Of a stretch of 64,000 nucleotides of DNA, positions 24,476 through 33,451 are shown piece after piece (within the stretch, counting starts at the first letter, position 1; the number at the start of each line of letters is the position of its first letter). The DNA lies in the NCBI GenBank assembly GCA_033857955.1, contig JAWVCW010000039.1, forward strand, positions 1 to 64,000, given 5' to 3'. The DNA is from Gaiellasilicea sp033857955. GTDB taxonomy: Bacteria > Actinomycetota > Thermoleophilia > Gaiellales > Gaiellaceae. A program made the position numbers and the translations under genes. The notes below the pieces were generated by a model that made no database searches, was not told the DNA's origin, and was given only the letters and a program-made list of their open reading frames with translations.

Positions 24476-26950
24476 CTACTTCTGCGTGGTGGACAGCAGC
24501 GGGATCTCCGCGCTCACCCGAGTGCCGCCGCCCGGCGGGCTGTCGACGGAGAGAGTTCCCTCGAGTGCTGCGAGGCGGTCTGCGAGCCCGCGCAGGCCCG
24601 ATCCGAGTGTGGCATCCGCGCCACCCACTCCGTCGTCGGCGACCTCGATGCGTGCGCAGCCGTTCTCGTGGCTGACGCGCACGGTGACCTCGGACGCCTC
24701 CGCGTACTTGCTGACGTTCGCGAGCGACTCCGCGATCACGTAGTAGGCAGCCGCCTCGACGGCGCGCGGAAGCCGTTCGTCGGTGGTCTCGACGTCGACC
24801 GGCACGGGAGAACGGGTTGCGAGCGCCTCGATCGCTGCGCCGAGGCCGCGGTCGGTGAGCACGGCAGGATGGATGCCGCGGGCGAGCTCACGCAGGTCGT
24901 CGAGCGCGGACGTGAGCTCCTCACGGGCCGACTCGAGGACCTGGTGCGCTTCGGCGGGGTCCGAGCCCACCTTCGACTGCGCCAGCCGCAGCGACAGCGC
25001 GAGCGCGACGAGCCGCTGCTGCGCGCCGTCGTGGAGATTCCGCTCCAGGCGCCGCCGCGCTTCGTCGCCGGCCTCGACGATCCGGGCGCGCGACGCTCTG
25101 ATCTCCTCCTCCTGCTCCCGGCGCTCGGTGACGTCGGCGCCGGAAACGAGAACGACCGTGCGGCCCTCCATGCCGAGGATCTCGCGTGCGCTCCACGCAA
25201 CGATCCGAGTCGAGCCGTCCTTGCAGAGCCAGCGCGACTCGCGCCGCTCCGCCGGCACGCCGTTCGCGGCCGAGCTGATCGCCATCCCCGCCAGGTACCG
25301 GTCGTTGGGATGAACGAGGTCGAGCAGGCTGCGCCCGGCCACGTCCTCGTGCCTCCAGCCGAGCTGGAGCTCGAAGGCCGGGTTCGGGCCGTAGTCGTTC
25401 ACCGTTGCGTCGTCCCAGACGCCGACGAGGAAGATCGGGATCGTGTTCGCGACCGTCCCGGCGAAGTCGCGCTCCACCTCCAGCTCGAGCTCCCGCTGCC
25501 GCCGCTCGGTGATGTCGAGCCCGCCGCAGATCACGTTGCGGACGTTGCCCTGGGCGTCGTGCAGCGGCGCGGTCGACCAGGCGATGGTCAGCTCCTTGCC
25601 CTGCAGATTCACGAAGGTGTGCTCGAAGGCGGCTGCTTCGTGGAACGGGGCTGCGTTCTCGAACCGGGCGCGCGAGTCGTCGCGCTCCTCGGGGGCGACG
25701 AACACGTCCCAGAACGTCTCCCAGCGCACCGCCTCCCCGTCCGGATACCCGCTGGCTCGGATCGAAGCGAGGTTCAAGTTTGCGATCCGGCCGTCACGGT
25801 CGAGCGAGCAGAGCAGGGACGGGGACGTGTCGACTGTCGTTTCCAGCAGCTCGAGCTGGGCGCGCAACTTGGCCTGCAGCCGCTCGTTGTCGAGCCAGAG
25901 ACCGGTGGCGGCGGCAACCGCCTCGACCAGTTCAGGCTCGTCCGTGAGCGTCGGGTCGTGCAGGATCGCGGCTGTCGGGCGGCCCGCGTGCTCGACGAGC
26001 GTCACGGCACGGCCTTCGCTCTCCTCGGCGACGGGCTTGCCGTCGGCCGAGACGTAGCGGCCGGACTCGGGCAGCCAGTACGCGACCTCGAGCGTCGGGT
26101 CGCGCAACACCTGCGCGAGCGCGTCGCGGATCGGCATTCCCCGGGCGAGCGCCAGGAGGACGTCGCCGACTCCCGCCCGGGCCAGCCGGCTGCGCAGTAT
26201 GCCCGCGAGGAACGCAAGCGGCACCATCGCGAAGGTCGCCAGGAAGACGTAGCCCAACGGTCGGGCCGCGCTCTCCGAGAAGGAGGCCACGACGAGCTCG
26301 ACGAGCAAGGCGAGCAGCGCGAGCGAGCCTGAGGCGAGCACCGGGCCTAACACGCGGCGCATTGCAGCGCTGGCGCGCCGGTAGCGGCTGGCCATGATCA
26401 GGAGCAGGGTGATCCCGAGCCCGACCGCGAGGAGGTTTCCGGCCAGGTTGAGCACGTCCCTCGTCCGCGCGCTGTCCGCGATCGCGATCGTGCTGCGGCA
26501 CGTCGCGCAGTCGGAGCTCGGCGTCTCGTCGAACAGAAGCAGCGCTGCGTTCCCGACCAGCGCCAGTGCATACGTGCCGATCACGAGCAGCCGGTCTCGT
26601 TGCGACGGCAGCCGCCCGGTGGGGAACGCGAGCAGGAGGTGGACAAAGGCTCCGAAGGCGACGCTTCCGAGCACTGCGCCGATCGTGAACAGCCAGTCGC
26701 TGTTGGCCTCGGTCAGCGCGCCGAGGAACCAGAGGTAACCGACGGACGCGAGGAGGTAGCCGGTGCCGTTCTGAGGCCGGCGCCAGAGCGCGATCAGGCC
26801 GGTGCCCACGAACGACAATCCCACCGTAAGTGCGAGCGCGAGCGTCGCGGCCTTGCTGTCGTTGTGGTCGCTTGCCAGGACGGCGGCTGTCGTCGCGCCG
26901 GCGATCGCGAGCGCAACGCACCACGCAACGACCAGATAACGGCCGTTCAT
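24476..26950 (-). CDS. Membrane PAS-PAS sensor histidine kinase, NarL-partner (HisKA_3) type
   Basis: 824 residues. The N-terminal ~250 residues hold seven or eight membrane helices with two Cys in SSDCATCRS. A GAF-like or linker region follows. There are two PAS domains with ends DITERR and GADVTERR. The kinase core is HisKA_3, with the phosphorylated His in RRRLERNLHDGAQQRL, and an HATPase domain (ESLANVSKYAEAS, VADDGVGGAD, GSGLRGLADRLAAL). This kinase type pairs with LuxR/NarL regulators. Its start overlaps a stand-alone receiver (ATGA) and the cyclase-receiver-LuxR gene lies 375 bases downstream; both are candidate targets. Confidence 0.92.
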   Translation of the reverse strand: MNGRYLVVAWCVALAIAGATTAAVLASDHNDSKAATLALALTVGLSFVGTGLIALWRRPQNGTGYLLASVGYLWFLGALTEANSDWLFTIGAVLGSVAFGAFVHLLLAFPTGRLPSQRDRLLVIGTYALALVGNAALLLFDETPSSDCATCRSTIAIADSARTRDVLNLAGNLLAVGLGITLLLIMASRYRRASAAMRRVLGPVLASGSLALLALLVELVVASFSESAARPLGYVFLATFAMVPLAFLAGILRSRLARAGVGDVLLALARGMPIRDALAQVLRDPTLEVAYWLPESGRYVSADGKPVAEESEGRAVTLVEHAGRPTAAILHDPTLTDEPELVEAVAAATGLWLDNERLQAKLRAQLELLETTVDTSPSLLCSLDRDGRIANLNLASIRASGYPDGEAVRWETFWDVFVAPEERDDSRARFENAAPFHEAAAFEHTFVNLQGKELTIAWSTAPLHDAQGNVRNVICGGLDITERRQRELELEVERDFAGTVANTIPIFLVGVWDDATVNDYGPNPAFELQLGWRHEDVAGRSLLDLVHPNDRYLAGMAISSAANGVPAERRESRWLCKDGSTRIVAWSAREILGMEGRTVVLVSGADVTERREQEEEIRASRARIVEAGDEARRRLERNLHDGAQQRLVALALSLRLAQSKVGSDPAEAHQVLESAREELTSALDDLRELARGIHPAVLTDRGLGAAIEALATRSPVPVDVETTDERLPRAVEAAAYYVIAESLANVSKYAEASEVTVRVSHENGCARIEVADDGVGGADATLGSGLRGLADRLAALEGTLSVDSPPGGGTRVSAEIPLLSTTQK

Positions 26951-27300
26951 CCGAGCAGGTCGGACAGGGCGCTCCCGCTCAGCTCATCCTTGGGGATGAA
27001 ACCGCAGGCCCCGCTCTGCTCGATCAGCCCACCGTAATCGCACGCATCTCGGCTCGAGACGAGAACGACGGCCGGTGGGCCGCCGTTCAGGCCGAGCTCC
27101 CGGCAGACGGCAAAGCCGTCCATGTCCGGGAGCTGCACATCGAGCAGGAGCACATCCGGGGCCAGGGCACGCGCTGCGGCGATCGCAGCCTCCCCGTCCT
27201 CGGCCTCGCCGACGACCTCGAAACCCTCCGACTGGAGGATCGCCCGTGCGGATGCTCGGAAGCTCGGATGGTCGTCTGCGATTACCACGGTCTTGGGCAT
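26947..27300 (-). CDS. Stand-alone response regulator receiver domain
   Basis: 117 residues, receiver only, with no output domain. It has the acidic pair in VVIADDHPS, the phosphoacceptor Asp in VLLLDVQLPDMDG, Ser in VLVSSRD and Lys in GFIPKDEL. The pattern is NarL-like, so it may be a receiver that lost its HTH or a phosphotransfer partner of the kinase it overlaps. ATG 27300 begins right at the receiver. No ribosome-binding site precedes it; a perfect inverted repeat abuts the start codon instead. Confidence 0.88.
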   Translation of the reverse strand: MPKTVVIADDHPSFRASARAILQSEGFEVVGEAEDGEAAIAAARALAPDVLLLDVQLPDMDGFAVCRELGLNGGPPAVVLVSSRDACDYGGLIEQSGACGFIPKDELSGSALSDLLG

Positions 27301-27315
27301 GACACGTATCGTGTC
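27301..27315. promoter_or_regulatory. Perfect inverted repeat abutting the receiver gene start
   Basis: GACACGTATCGTGTC has perfect 6-base arms around TAT and ends one base before the receiver gene start codon. It occupies the place of a ribosome-binding site, so it may be an operator of a leaderless transcript or an mRNA hairpin. Confidence 0.45.
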
Positions 27316-27356
27316 AGAGGCTGCTGTTGTTGTCAGTACGGTTTTCCACACTGTTT

Positions 27357-27388
27357 TCAACACCTGTGCCTATGTGTTGACGTCAACA
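27357..27388. repeat. Overlapping palindromes at the 3' end of pucR
   Basis: TGTTGACGTCAACA at 27375-27388 is a perfect 14-base palindrome covering the last pucR codons. TCAACAC at 27357-27363 and GTGTTGA at 27374-27380 form a second, overlapping pair. It could stop pucR transcription or bind a regulator of the receiver-kinase pair. Confidence 0.45.
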
Positions 27389-28845
27389 AGTTCGGCGCCT
27401 TCGCGGGCGCCGAGGGCCTGTTTCGCCTTCACCGCGAGCCACAGCTCCATCCGCTGCTCTGGATCGTCCGGATGCCGGCCGGTCTGCTTGCGCAGCTGCT
27501 CCATGCGGTACCGAAGCGTGTGCCGGTGCACGCCGAGCCGGTCGGCCGCCTCGCTCCAGCGGCAACCGCTGTCGAGCAGTGCCGCGAGCGACTCGAGCAG
27601 CCACGCGTTCCCGTCGGCCGGCCCGAGGACGCGTGCCACGAACGCCTCGAGCGCGGCGCTCGGCAGGCTCAGCAGGAGCTCGAGCGAGCCCAGGTCGTGG
27701 TACGAAGCGACCGGGCCCGTGACCGAGTCGAGCGCAGCACGCGCCTCGAGCAGGCTGCGGCCGAGCCCTGTGCCCGACGCGGGCCGGCCGACGCCCACCC
27801 GGATCCCGGGCGCGGCTTCCACGAGCTCTCCCGCGAGCGCCAGTGCGTCCTCCTCGCGCTCGGTGGGAACGAGGAAGGCGGCACGGTCCCGACGTGACGC
27901 CGAGAGGTAGCGCAGGCTACGGCTGTCGAGCTCGCGGGCGATCGCCGTGCGAACGTCCTCTTCCTGCGGACCTGCGCCCGCCGCTGGCCCGACTGCGAGC
28001 AGGGCGGCGTAGCGCGCACGCGGATCGAGCCCGAACGCAGCGATCCGGCGGCCGATCTCCCGCTCGTCGAGACGGTCGTGCTCGAGGTCCTCGAGGAGGT
28101 CGCCGGCCAGGCGGAGCTCGGCTGCCGAGACGGCGTGGCGGCGGGAAAGCTCGAAGGCGAGCGCGGTCTGGCCATGGTGGAGCACGAGGCGGTCGTACTC
28201 CGAGAGCTCTTCTCTGGGCTTTCCGGCCCGGAGCGACCAGGTCTCGCCGTCCGCGACGACGGAGAGATCGAGCACGTGCTCGCAGGTGTCGAGCCGGGCG
28301 CCATGACGCTCTCCCACGACCCGGCCGGCCTCATCGACGAGAGCGAGCGAGCAGCCGACGTGCTCACCCACGATCGCCAGCAGAGCCGGCGCGCCCCGCC
28401 CTTCGAGGACGGCATGGGCGAGTCGCTCGTGCACCTCGAGCGCGCGCTCTACCCGTGCCAGCTGCGCGTTCGCCAGTTGCGCCGAGATTGCCTTCGTCAG
28501 CGCGATGAACGGCACGTCGTAGGGAACTGTCACGAGCGGGAAGCCCACTTGCTCGGCCTCGTCCGCCAGTGCCTCGGGCGGCTCGGCCCAGCCGAAGCCG
28601 ACGCCGAACGCGAGGCCCGCCAGGCCGTGCTCCGCGAGCCGGCGCACGTACTCGCGCTGGGGTCGCGAGAGCTCGCCGATCCCGAGCCCGGTCGTGATCA
28701 GGAGCTCACCGCCCTCGAGCCACGGTGTCGGATCGGGTAGCTCCGAGACGTGGACCCAGCGGATCGGGTTCTCGGCCCCGGCCGCACCGGCGGTGAGCTC
28801 GAGCCCGAGGCCCGGCAGCTCCGCGATGTCCCGGACGGTCAGCAT
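27370..28845 (-). CDS. PucR family transcriptional regulator
   Basis: 491-residue regulator. The N-terminal PucR domain (LTVRDIAELPGLGLELTAG ... VHVSELPDPTPWLEGGELLITTG) is typical. A GGDEF-like central domain (ARYAALLAVG ... FLVPTE) leads to a C-terminal PucR HTH (WSEAADRLGVHRHTLRYRMEQL). PucR proteins activate purine, amine or GABA catabolic genes in response to substrate. It is divergent from the gabT-pot operon across 187 bases, so that operon is the probable target. ATG 28845 starts exactly at the family N-terminus. Confidence 0.92.
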   Translation of the reverse strand: MLTVRDIAELPGLGLELTAGAAGAENPIRWVHVSELPDPTPWLEGGELLITTGLGIGELSRPQREYVRRLAEHGLAGLAFGVGFGWAEPPEALADEAEQVGFPLVTVPYDVPFIALTKAISAQLANAQLARVERALEVHERLAHAVLEGRGAPALLAIVGEHVGCSLALVDEAGRVVGERHGARLDTCEHVLDLSVVADGETWSLRAGKPREELSEYDRLVLHHGQTALAFELSRRHAVSAAELRLAGDLLEDLEHDRLDEREIGRRIAAFGLDPRARYAALLAVGPAAGAGPQEEDVRTAIARELDSRSLRYLSASRRDRAAFLVPTEREEDALALAGELVEAAPGIRVGVGRPASGTGLGRSLLEARAALDSVTGPVASYHDLGSLELLLSLPSAALEAFVARVLGPADGNAWLLESLAALLDSGCRWSEAADRLGVHRHTLRYRMEQLRKQTGRHPDDPEQRMELWLAVKAKQALGAREGAELVDVNT

Positions 28846-29032
28846 GAGGTTGGCGGCGCCGCTTGGACGCGCTGGCCAAGACGCTACTCGTTGTCCGGGG
28901 CCGAAAGCAAGCATTCACGCGGTACGCGCAGGAGCCGCGAACCTGAGTTTCCGCCATCGTGTCGAACGAAGACGCGGATGCGTCGCCCGAACGTCCCTTG
29001 CGCGCGGCGATGCGGGCAAGGAGAATCGCGGC

Positions 29033-30313
29033 GTGTCTCTCCGGGAACGCTCGGCGATCGACGACGTCCTCGAGGCGCGTCAGCGCTATGTCGCACGGGG
29101 CGTCTCGACTCCCCGGCTCGTGGTCGTGCGCGCGGAGGGCGCGCAGGTCGAGGCCGCGGACGGCACGGTCTACCTCGACTTTGCGGGCGGGATCGCGTGC
29201 CAGAACACCGGACACGGGTTCGCACCCGTCGTGGCGGCGATCCACGAGCAGGTCGACAAATTCCTCCACCAGTGCTTCATGGTCGGCACCTATGAGCCCT
29301 ACGTCGAGGTGTGCCGCAGGCTCGCCGAGCACTCGCCCTGCGCGGGCGAGAGCCAGAAGTCGATCCTGGTGAACTCGGGCGCGGAGGCGATCGAGAACGC
29401 GGTCAAGATCTCACGCGCGGCGACCGGCCGCTCGGGCGTCGTCGTCTTCGACAACGGCTTCCACGGCCGCACGCTGCTGACGATGGCGATGACGAGCAAG
29501 GTGCGCCCGTACAAGGCCGGCTTCGGGCCGTTTCCGTCGGAGGTCTATCGCACAGTCGCTCCGTATCCGTATCGCGGCATCGACTCGGACGCCGCGATCG
29601 CCGCGCTCGAGCACCTGTTCAAGAGCGAGGTCGACGCGGAGTCCGTCGCGTGCATCGTCCTCGAGACCGTTCAGGGCGAGGGTGGCTTCATCCCTATGCC
29701 GCCGGACTATCTGTCGAGACTTGCAGAGGTGTGCACAGCGCACGGAATCCTCTACGTCGCCGACGAGGTGCAGTCCGGTGTGGGGCGGACCGGGCCGATG
29801 TGGGCGGTCGAGCACTACGAGGGTGTCCAGCCCGATCTCCTCGTCTCGGGCAAGTCGCTCGGCGGTGGCCTGCCGCTCGCCGCGGTCACCGGTCGCGCGG
29901 AGATCATGGACGCGCCGGGGCCCGGGGGACTTGGCGGGACATTCGGCGGGAACCCGGTCGCCTGCGCTGCAGCAGCCGTCGTGCTCGATACGGTCGCGGA
30001 GCCTGCGTTCCGCTCGCGCGCCGACCAGCTGGGCGAGACGCTGCGTGGCCGCCTCGACGAGCTCGCATCCCGCCACGAGCAGATCGGCGAGGTGCGTGGC
30101 CTCGGGCCGATGCTGGCGCTCGAGCTTCGCGAGCAGGGCGCGGAGCTCGCGCAGAAGATCACGGGCGCGGCCTTCGAGCGCGGCCTGCTCCTCCTCGCCT
30201 GCGGCCTCTACGGGAACGTGATCCGGCTGCTGCCCCCGTTGACCGTGACCGACGACGAGCTCGATCGCGGTCTCGGCCTGCTCGAGGAGTGCCTGGTTGC
30301 AGCCGCAGGCTGA
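29033..30313 (+). CDS. gabT: 4-aminobutyrate aminotransferase (class III)
   Basis: PLP enzyme of 426 residues that moves the amino group of GABA or a related omega-amine to a keto acid. Landmarks are YLDFAGGIACQNTGHG, VNSGAEAIENAVKISRAATG, FDNGFHGRT, the PLP Asp in VADEVQSGVGRTG, the Schiff-base Lys in SGKSLGGGLPLAAV and GGTFGGNPVACAAA. GTG 29033 is used, with AAGGAGA 7 bases upstream. It leads an operon with a polyamine-type ABC transporter, so the in vivo substrate may be GABA, putrescine or another diamine product. Confidence 0.9.
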   Translation: MSLRERSAIDDVLEARQRYVARGVSTPRLVVVRAEGAQVEAADGTVYLDFAGGIACQNTGHGFAPVVAAIHEQVDKFLHQCFMVGTYEPYVEVCRRLAEHSPCAGESQKSILVNSGAEAIENAVKISRAATGRSGVVVFDNGFHGRTLLTMAMTSKVRPYKAGFGPFPSEVYRTVAPYPYRGIDSDAAIAALEHLFKSEVDAESVACIVLETVQGEGGFIPMPPDYLSRLAEVCTAHGILYVADEVQSGVGRTGPMWAVEHYEGVQPDLLVSGKSLGGGLPLAAVTGRAEIMDAPGPGGLGGTFGGNPVACAAAAVVLDTVAEPAFRSRADQLGETLRGRLDELASRHEQIGEVRGLGPMLALELREQGAELAQKITGAAFERGLLLLACGLYGNVIRLLPPLTVTDDELDRGLGLLEECLVAAAG

Positions 30314-31328
30314 GATCGACGTCCGCGTTGCCGGCCTTCGCAAGCGCTATGGCGACGTGACCGCGGTCGACGGCGTCGACCTCGAGATCGGGCGCGGCGA
30401 GTTCTTCACGCTGCTCGGCCCGTCGGGCTCCGGCAAGACGACGACGCTCAGGGTGATCGCCGGCTTCGAGCGACCCGACGAGGGCAAGGTCGAGCTGGGC
30501 GGGAAGGACGTCTCGCAGCTGCCGCCGTACGCGCGCGACGTGAACACGGTCTTCCAGGACTACGCCCTCTTCCCGCACATGACCGTGCAGGAGAACATCG
30601 AGTACGGCCTGCGGGTGAAGAAGGTGCCACGCGCCGAGCGGCGGCGACGTGCCGACGAGGCGCTGCAGCTCGTGCGGCTCGACGGCTATGGCGGCCGCAA
30701 GCCCGCGCAGCTCTCCGGGGGCCAGCGGCAGCGCGTAGCGCTGGCTCGCGCGATCGTCAACCGGCCCCAGGCCCTGCTCCTGGACGAGCCTCTCGGCGCG
30801 GGCGACCTCAAGCTCCGCCAGGAGCTCCAGGTCGAGCTGAAGCGGATCCAGCAGGAGCTCGCAATCACCTTTGTCTACGTCACGCACGACCAGGAGGAGG
30901 CGCTCACCATGAGCGACCGCCTCGCGGTGTTCAACAACGGCAAGATCGAGCAGATTGGCGCGCCCGCCGAGGTCTACGAGCATCCAGCCAGCGAGTTCAT
31001 CGCCGGCTTCGTCGGCGTGTCGAATGTGCTCGAACGGGACGGCCGCCGCTTCACGGTTCGTCCGGAGAAGATCCGCATGCTCGGTGACGGCGAGGAACCG
31101 GAGTCGGGCGTCAGCGTGGAGGAGGGGACGATCCGAGACGTGATCTACGTCGGGGCGATCACCCGCTACCACGTGGAGCTCGACGCCGGCGGAGAGCTGA
31201 CAGTGGTGAGCCAGAACCTCGAGAGCGGCTCGAGCGAGGCGCTGGAGAGACAGGGAAATCGAGTCCGGCTCGTCTGGCGGCCGGAGCACGTTTTTGTCAT
31301 TCAAACCGGTTCGGACGGAGGAAATTGA
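30297..31328 (+). CDS. potA: Polyamine-type ABC transporter ATP-binding protein
   Basis: 343 residues. Walker A is GPSGSGKTT, the Q-loop VFQDYALFPHMTV, the signature LSGGQRQRVALARA, Walker B LLLDEP and the H-loop VTHDQEEALTMSD. The C-terminal ~110 residues form the TOBE-type domain (FTVRPEKIRM). An oddity is the D-loop, GAGD where almost all relatives have GALD or SALD. TTG 30297 lies 17 bases inside gabT with GAGGAG upstream. It energises the PotBC permease for spermidine/putrescine-like substrates. Confidence 0.92.
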   Translation: MQPQAEIDVRVAGLRKRYGDVTAVDGVDLEIGRGEFFTLLGPSGSGKTTTLRVIAGFERPDEGKVELGGKDVSQLPPYARDVNTVFQDYALFPHMTVQENIEYGLRVKKVPRAERRRRADEALQLVRLDGYGGRKPAQLSGGQRQRVALARAIVNRPQALLLDEPLGAGDLKLRQELQVELKRIQQELAITFVYVTHDQEEALTMSDRLAVFNNGKIEQIGAPAEVYEHPASEFIAGFVGVSNVLERDGRRFTVRPEKIRMLGDGEEPESGVSVEEGTIRDVIYVGAITRYHVELDAGGELTVVSQNLESGSSEALERQGNRVRLVWRPEHVFVIQTGSDGGN

Positions 31329-31330
31329 CG

Positions 31331-32545
31331 ATGCAGCGAAGAGTGGGACGCTGGGCAGCGGCGACGCTCGCGACAGGAGTGCTGTGCTTCATGGCCGCAG
31401 GGTGCGGCGGTGACGACGGTGGCGACGCGGGCGGCGCGGGCACGACGACGGCGGCAAGCGGCGCACCCGAGGGGATGCTGCAATCGCTCGGCAAGGGCGA
31501 GGGCCAGGTCAACCTGATCGCGTGGGCCGGCTACGTCGAGGACGGCAGCACGGATCCCAAGGTGGACTGGGTCACGGACTTCGAGAAGAAGACCGGCTGT
31601 CAGGTGAACACGAAGGTCGGAAACACCTCGGACGAGATGGTAACGCTGATGCGCACCGGGCAGTACGACGGCGTCTCCGCCTCGGGTGACGCGACGCTGC
31701 GCCTGATCGCCGCGGGTGACGTCGCGCCGGTCAACACCGACCTGATCCCGAACTATGCGGACGTGTTCGACGGGCTCAAGGACCAGCCGCACAACTCGGT
31801 CGACGGCCAGATGTACGGTGTCCCGCACGGCCGCGGCGCCAACCTGTTGATGTGGCGCACGGACAAGGTGACGACGGCTCCGGATTCCTGGAGCGTCGTC
31901 TGGGACGAGAACTCGCCGTACAAAGGCAAGGTCACGGCGTACGACAGCCCGATCTACATCGCCGACGCGGCGCTGTACCTGAAGGCGACCCAGCCGGACC
32001 TCAAGATCGACAACGTCTACGAGCTCGACGATGCGCAGTTCCAGGCTGCCGTCGACCTGCTGAAGAAGCAGCGGGCTTCGATCGGGGAGTACTGGTCGGA
32101 CTACACCAAGGAGCAGGCCGCGTTCGCCGCGGGCAACTCGGTCGTCGGCACGACGTGGCAGGTGATCGCGAACCTGCTGCTCGCGGACAAGGCCCCGATC
32201 GAGACGACGCTGCCGAAGGAGGGCTCGACCGGGTGGTCGGACACCTGGATGATCTCCTCCAAGGCGAAGCACCCGAACTGCATGTACATGTGGATGGACC
32301 ACATCATCTCGCCGAAGGCGAACGCAGCTGTCGCCGAGTGGTTCGGCGAAGCGCCGTCGAACGCGAAGTCGTGCGACATGACGGCGGACAAGAACCACTG
32401 CAAGACCTACCACGCCGATGACGAGGCGTACTTCGACCAGGTCGCGTACTGGACGACGCCGGTGAAGGACTGCGGCGACGACCGGGGCGAGACCTGCAAG
32501 GACTACTCGGAATGGGTGCAGGCCTGGACAGAGATCAAGGGATAG
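31331..32545 (+). CDS. potD: Polyamine-type ABC transporter substrate-binding lipoprotein
   Basis: 404-residue lipoprotein. The signal peptide ends at a lipobox (CFMAAGCGG), followed by a Gly/Thr linker. The mature domain is a PotD-type periplasmic binding fold (NLIAWAGYVEDG, FEKKTGCQVNTKVGNTSDEM, YGVPHGRGANLLMW). The C-terminal third has four more Cys (NCMYMW, SCDMTADKNHC, DCGDD) that may form disulphides. ATG 31331 is used, with GGAGGA 9 bases upstream; a TTG six bases earlier is too close to that site. It captures polyamine or a related amine outside the membrane. Confidence 0.9.
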   Translation: MQRRVGRWAAATLATGVLCFMAAGCGGDDGGDAGGAGTTTAASGAPEGMLQSLGKGEGQVNLIAWAGYVEDGSTDPKVDWVTDFEKKTGCQVNTKVGNTSDEMVTLMRTGQYDGVSASGDATLRLIAAGDVAPVNTDLIPNYADVFDGLKDQPHNSVDGQMYGVPHGRGANLLMWRTDKVTTAPDSWSVVWDENSPYKGKVTAYDSPIYIADAALYLKATQPDLKIDNVYELDDAQFQAAVDLLKKQRASIGEYWSDYTKEQAAFAAGNSVVGTTWQVIANLLLADKAPIETTLPKEGSTGWSDTWMISSKAKHPNCMYMWMDHIISPKANAAVAEWFGEAPSNAKSCDMTADKNHCKTYHADDEAYFDQVAYWTTPVKDCGDDRGETCKDYSEWVQAWTEIKG

Positions 32546-32548
32546 CCC

Positions 32549-33451
32549 ATCTCCACTCGTGAAGCGGCCGAGGCGCCGCCCCCGGAGTCCCCGGGGCGGC
32601 GCCTCTCGTCGTTCCTCCACCGCCATCCGCGGCTGCGGCTCGGCCTGCTGCTGACGCCGCCGCTCTCGTGGCTGCTGCTCGCGTACCTCGGCTCGCTCAC
32701 CGTGCTGTTCGTCGCCGCGTTCTGGCGGCTCGACCCGTTCACGGCCCAGATCGTCCACGACTACGGCTTCCAGAACTTCGAGCTGCTCTGGCAGAGCGAC
32801 GTCTACCGCGCGATCACTCAGCGGACGATCCTGATCGCCGCGGCGGTGACCGTCACGGATGCGGTGCTGGCGCTTCCGGTCGCCTTCTACATGGCGAAGG
32901 TCGCCTCGCCGAAGACGCGGAACCTGCTCGTCGTCGCGATCCTGCTGCCGCTCTGGGCGAGCTACCTCGTGAAGGTCTACGCGTGGCGGATCATCCTGCA
33001 GGAGCAGGGCGTCCTGAACTGGGCGCTCGATCCGCTCGGGCTGTCGGGTCCCGGCTTCGGGAACGTCGCTACCTGGCTCGTCTTCTCCTACCTGTGGCTG
33101 CCTTTCATGATCCTGCCGGTCTACGCGGGCCTCGAGCGGATCCCTAGCTCGCTGCTCGACGCCTCCGCCGACCTAGGCGCGAAGGGCCTGCGGACGCTCT
33201 GGCGCGTCGTGCTCCCGCTCGCGCTGCCGGCGATCGCGGCGGGGTCGATCTTCACTTTCTCGCTCACGCTCGGCGACTACATCACGCCGCAGCTCGTCTC
33301 GAGCACGCAGTTCATCGGCAACGTCGTCTACAACAACGTCGGCGTCGCGAACAACCTGCCTTTCGCGGCGGCGTTCGCAACGGTGCCGGTCGTCGTGATG
33401 GTGATCTACCTGCTGGTGGCGCGGCGTGCGGGAGCCTTCGAGAGCCTATGA
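32549..33451 (+). CDS. potB: Polyamine-type ABC permease PotB, apparent AUC start
   Basis: Permease with the inner-membrane EAA loop (LLDASADLGAKGLRTLWRVVLPLALPA) and about six helices. The coding frame runs unbroken from the potD stop codon, but the first ordinary start, GTG 32702, would cut the first helix (GLLLTPPLSWLLLAYLGS) in half. In frame at 32549 is ATC, preceded by AAGGGA at a 6-base spacing. This start would give the natural N-terminus MSTREAAEAP and a 300-residue protein with helix 1 intact. I therefore annotate an AUC start. CTG codons at 32633 and 32645 are alternatives. It overlaps potC by ATGA. Confidence 0.8.
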   Translation: MSTREAAEAPPPESPGRRLSSFLHRHPRLRLGLLLTPPLSWLLLAYLGSLTVLFVAAFWRLDPFTAQIVHDYGFQNFELLWQSDVYRAITQRTILIAAAVTVTDAVLALPVAFYMAKVASPKTRNLLVVAILLPLWASYLVKVYAWRIILQEQGVLNWALDPLGLSGPGFGNVATWLVFSYLWLPFMILPVYAGLERIPSSLLDASADLGAKGLRTLWRVVLPLALPAIAAGSIFTFSLTLGDYITPQLVSSTQFIGNVVYNNVGVANNLPFAAAFATVPVVVMVIYLLVARRAGAFESL

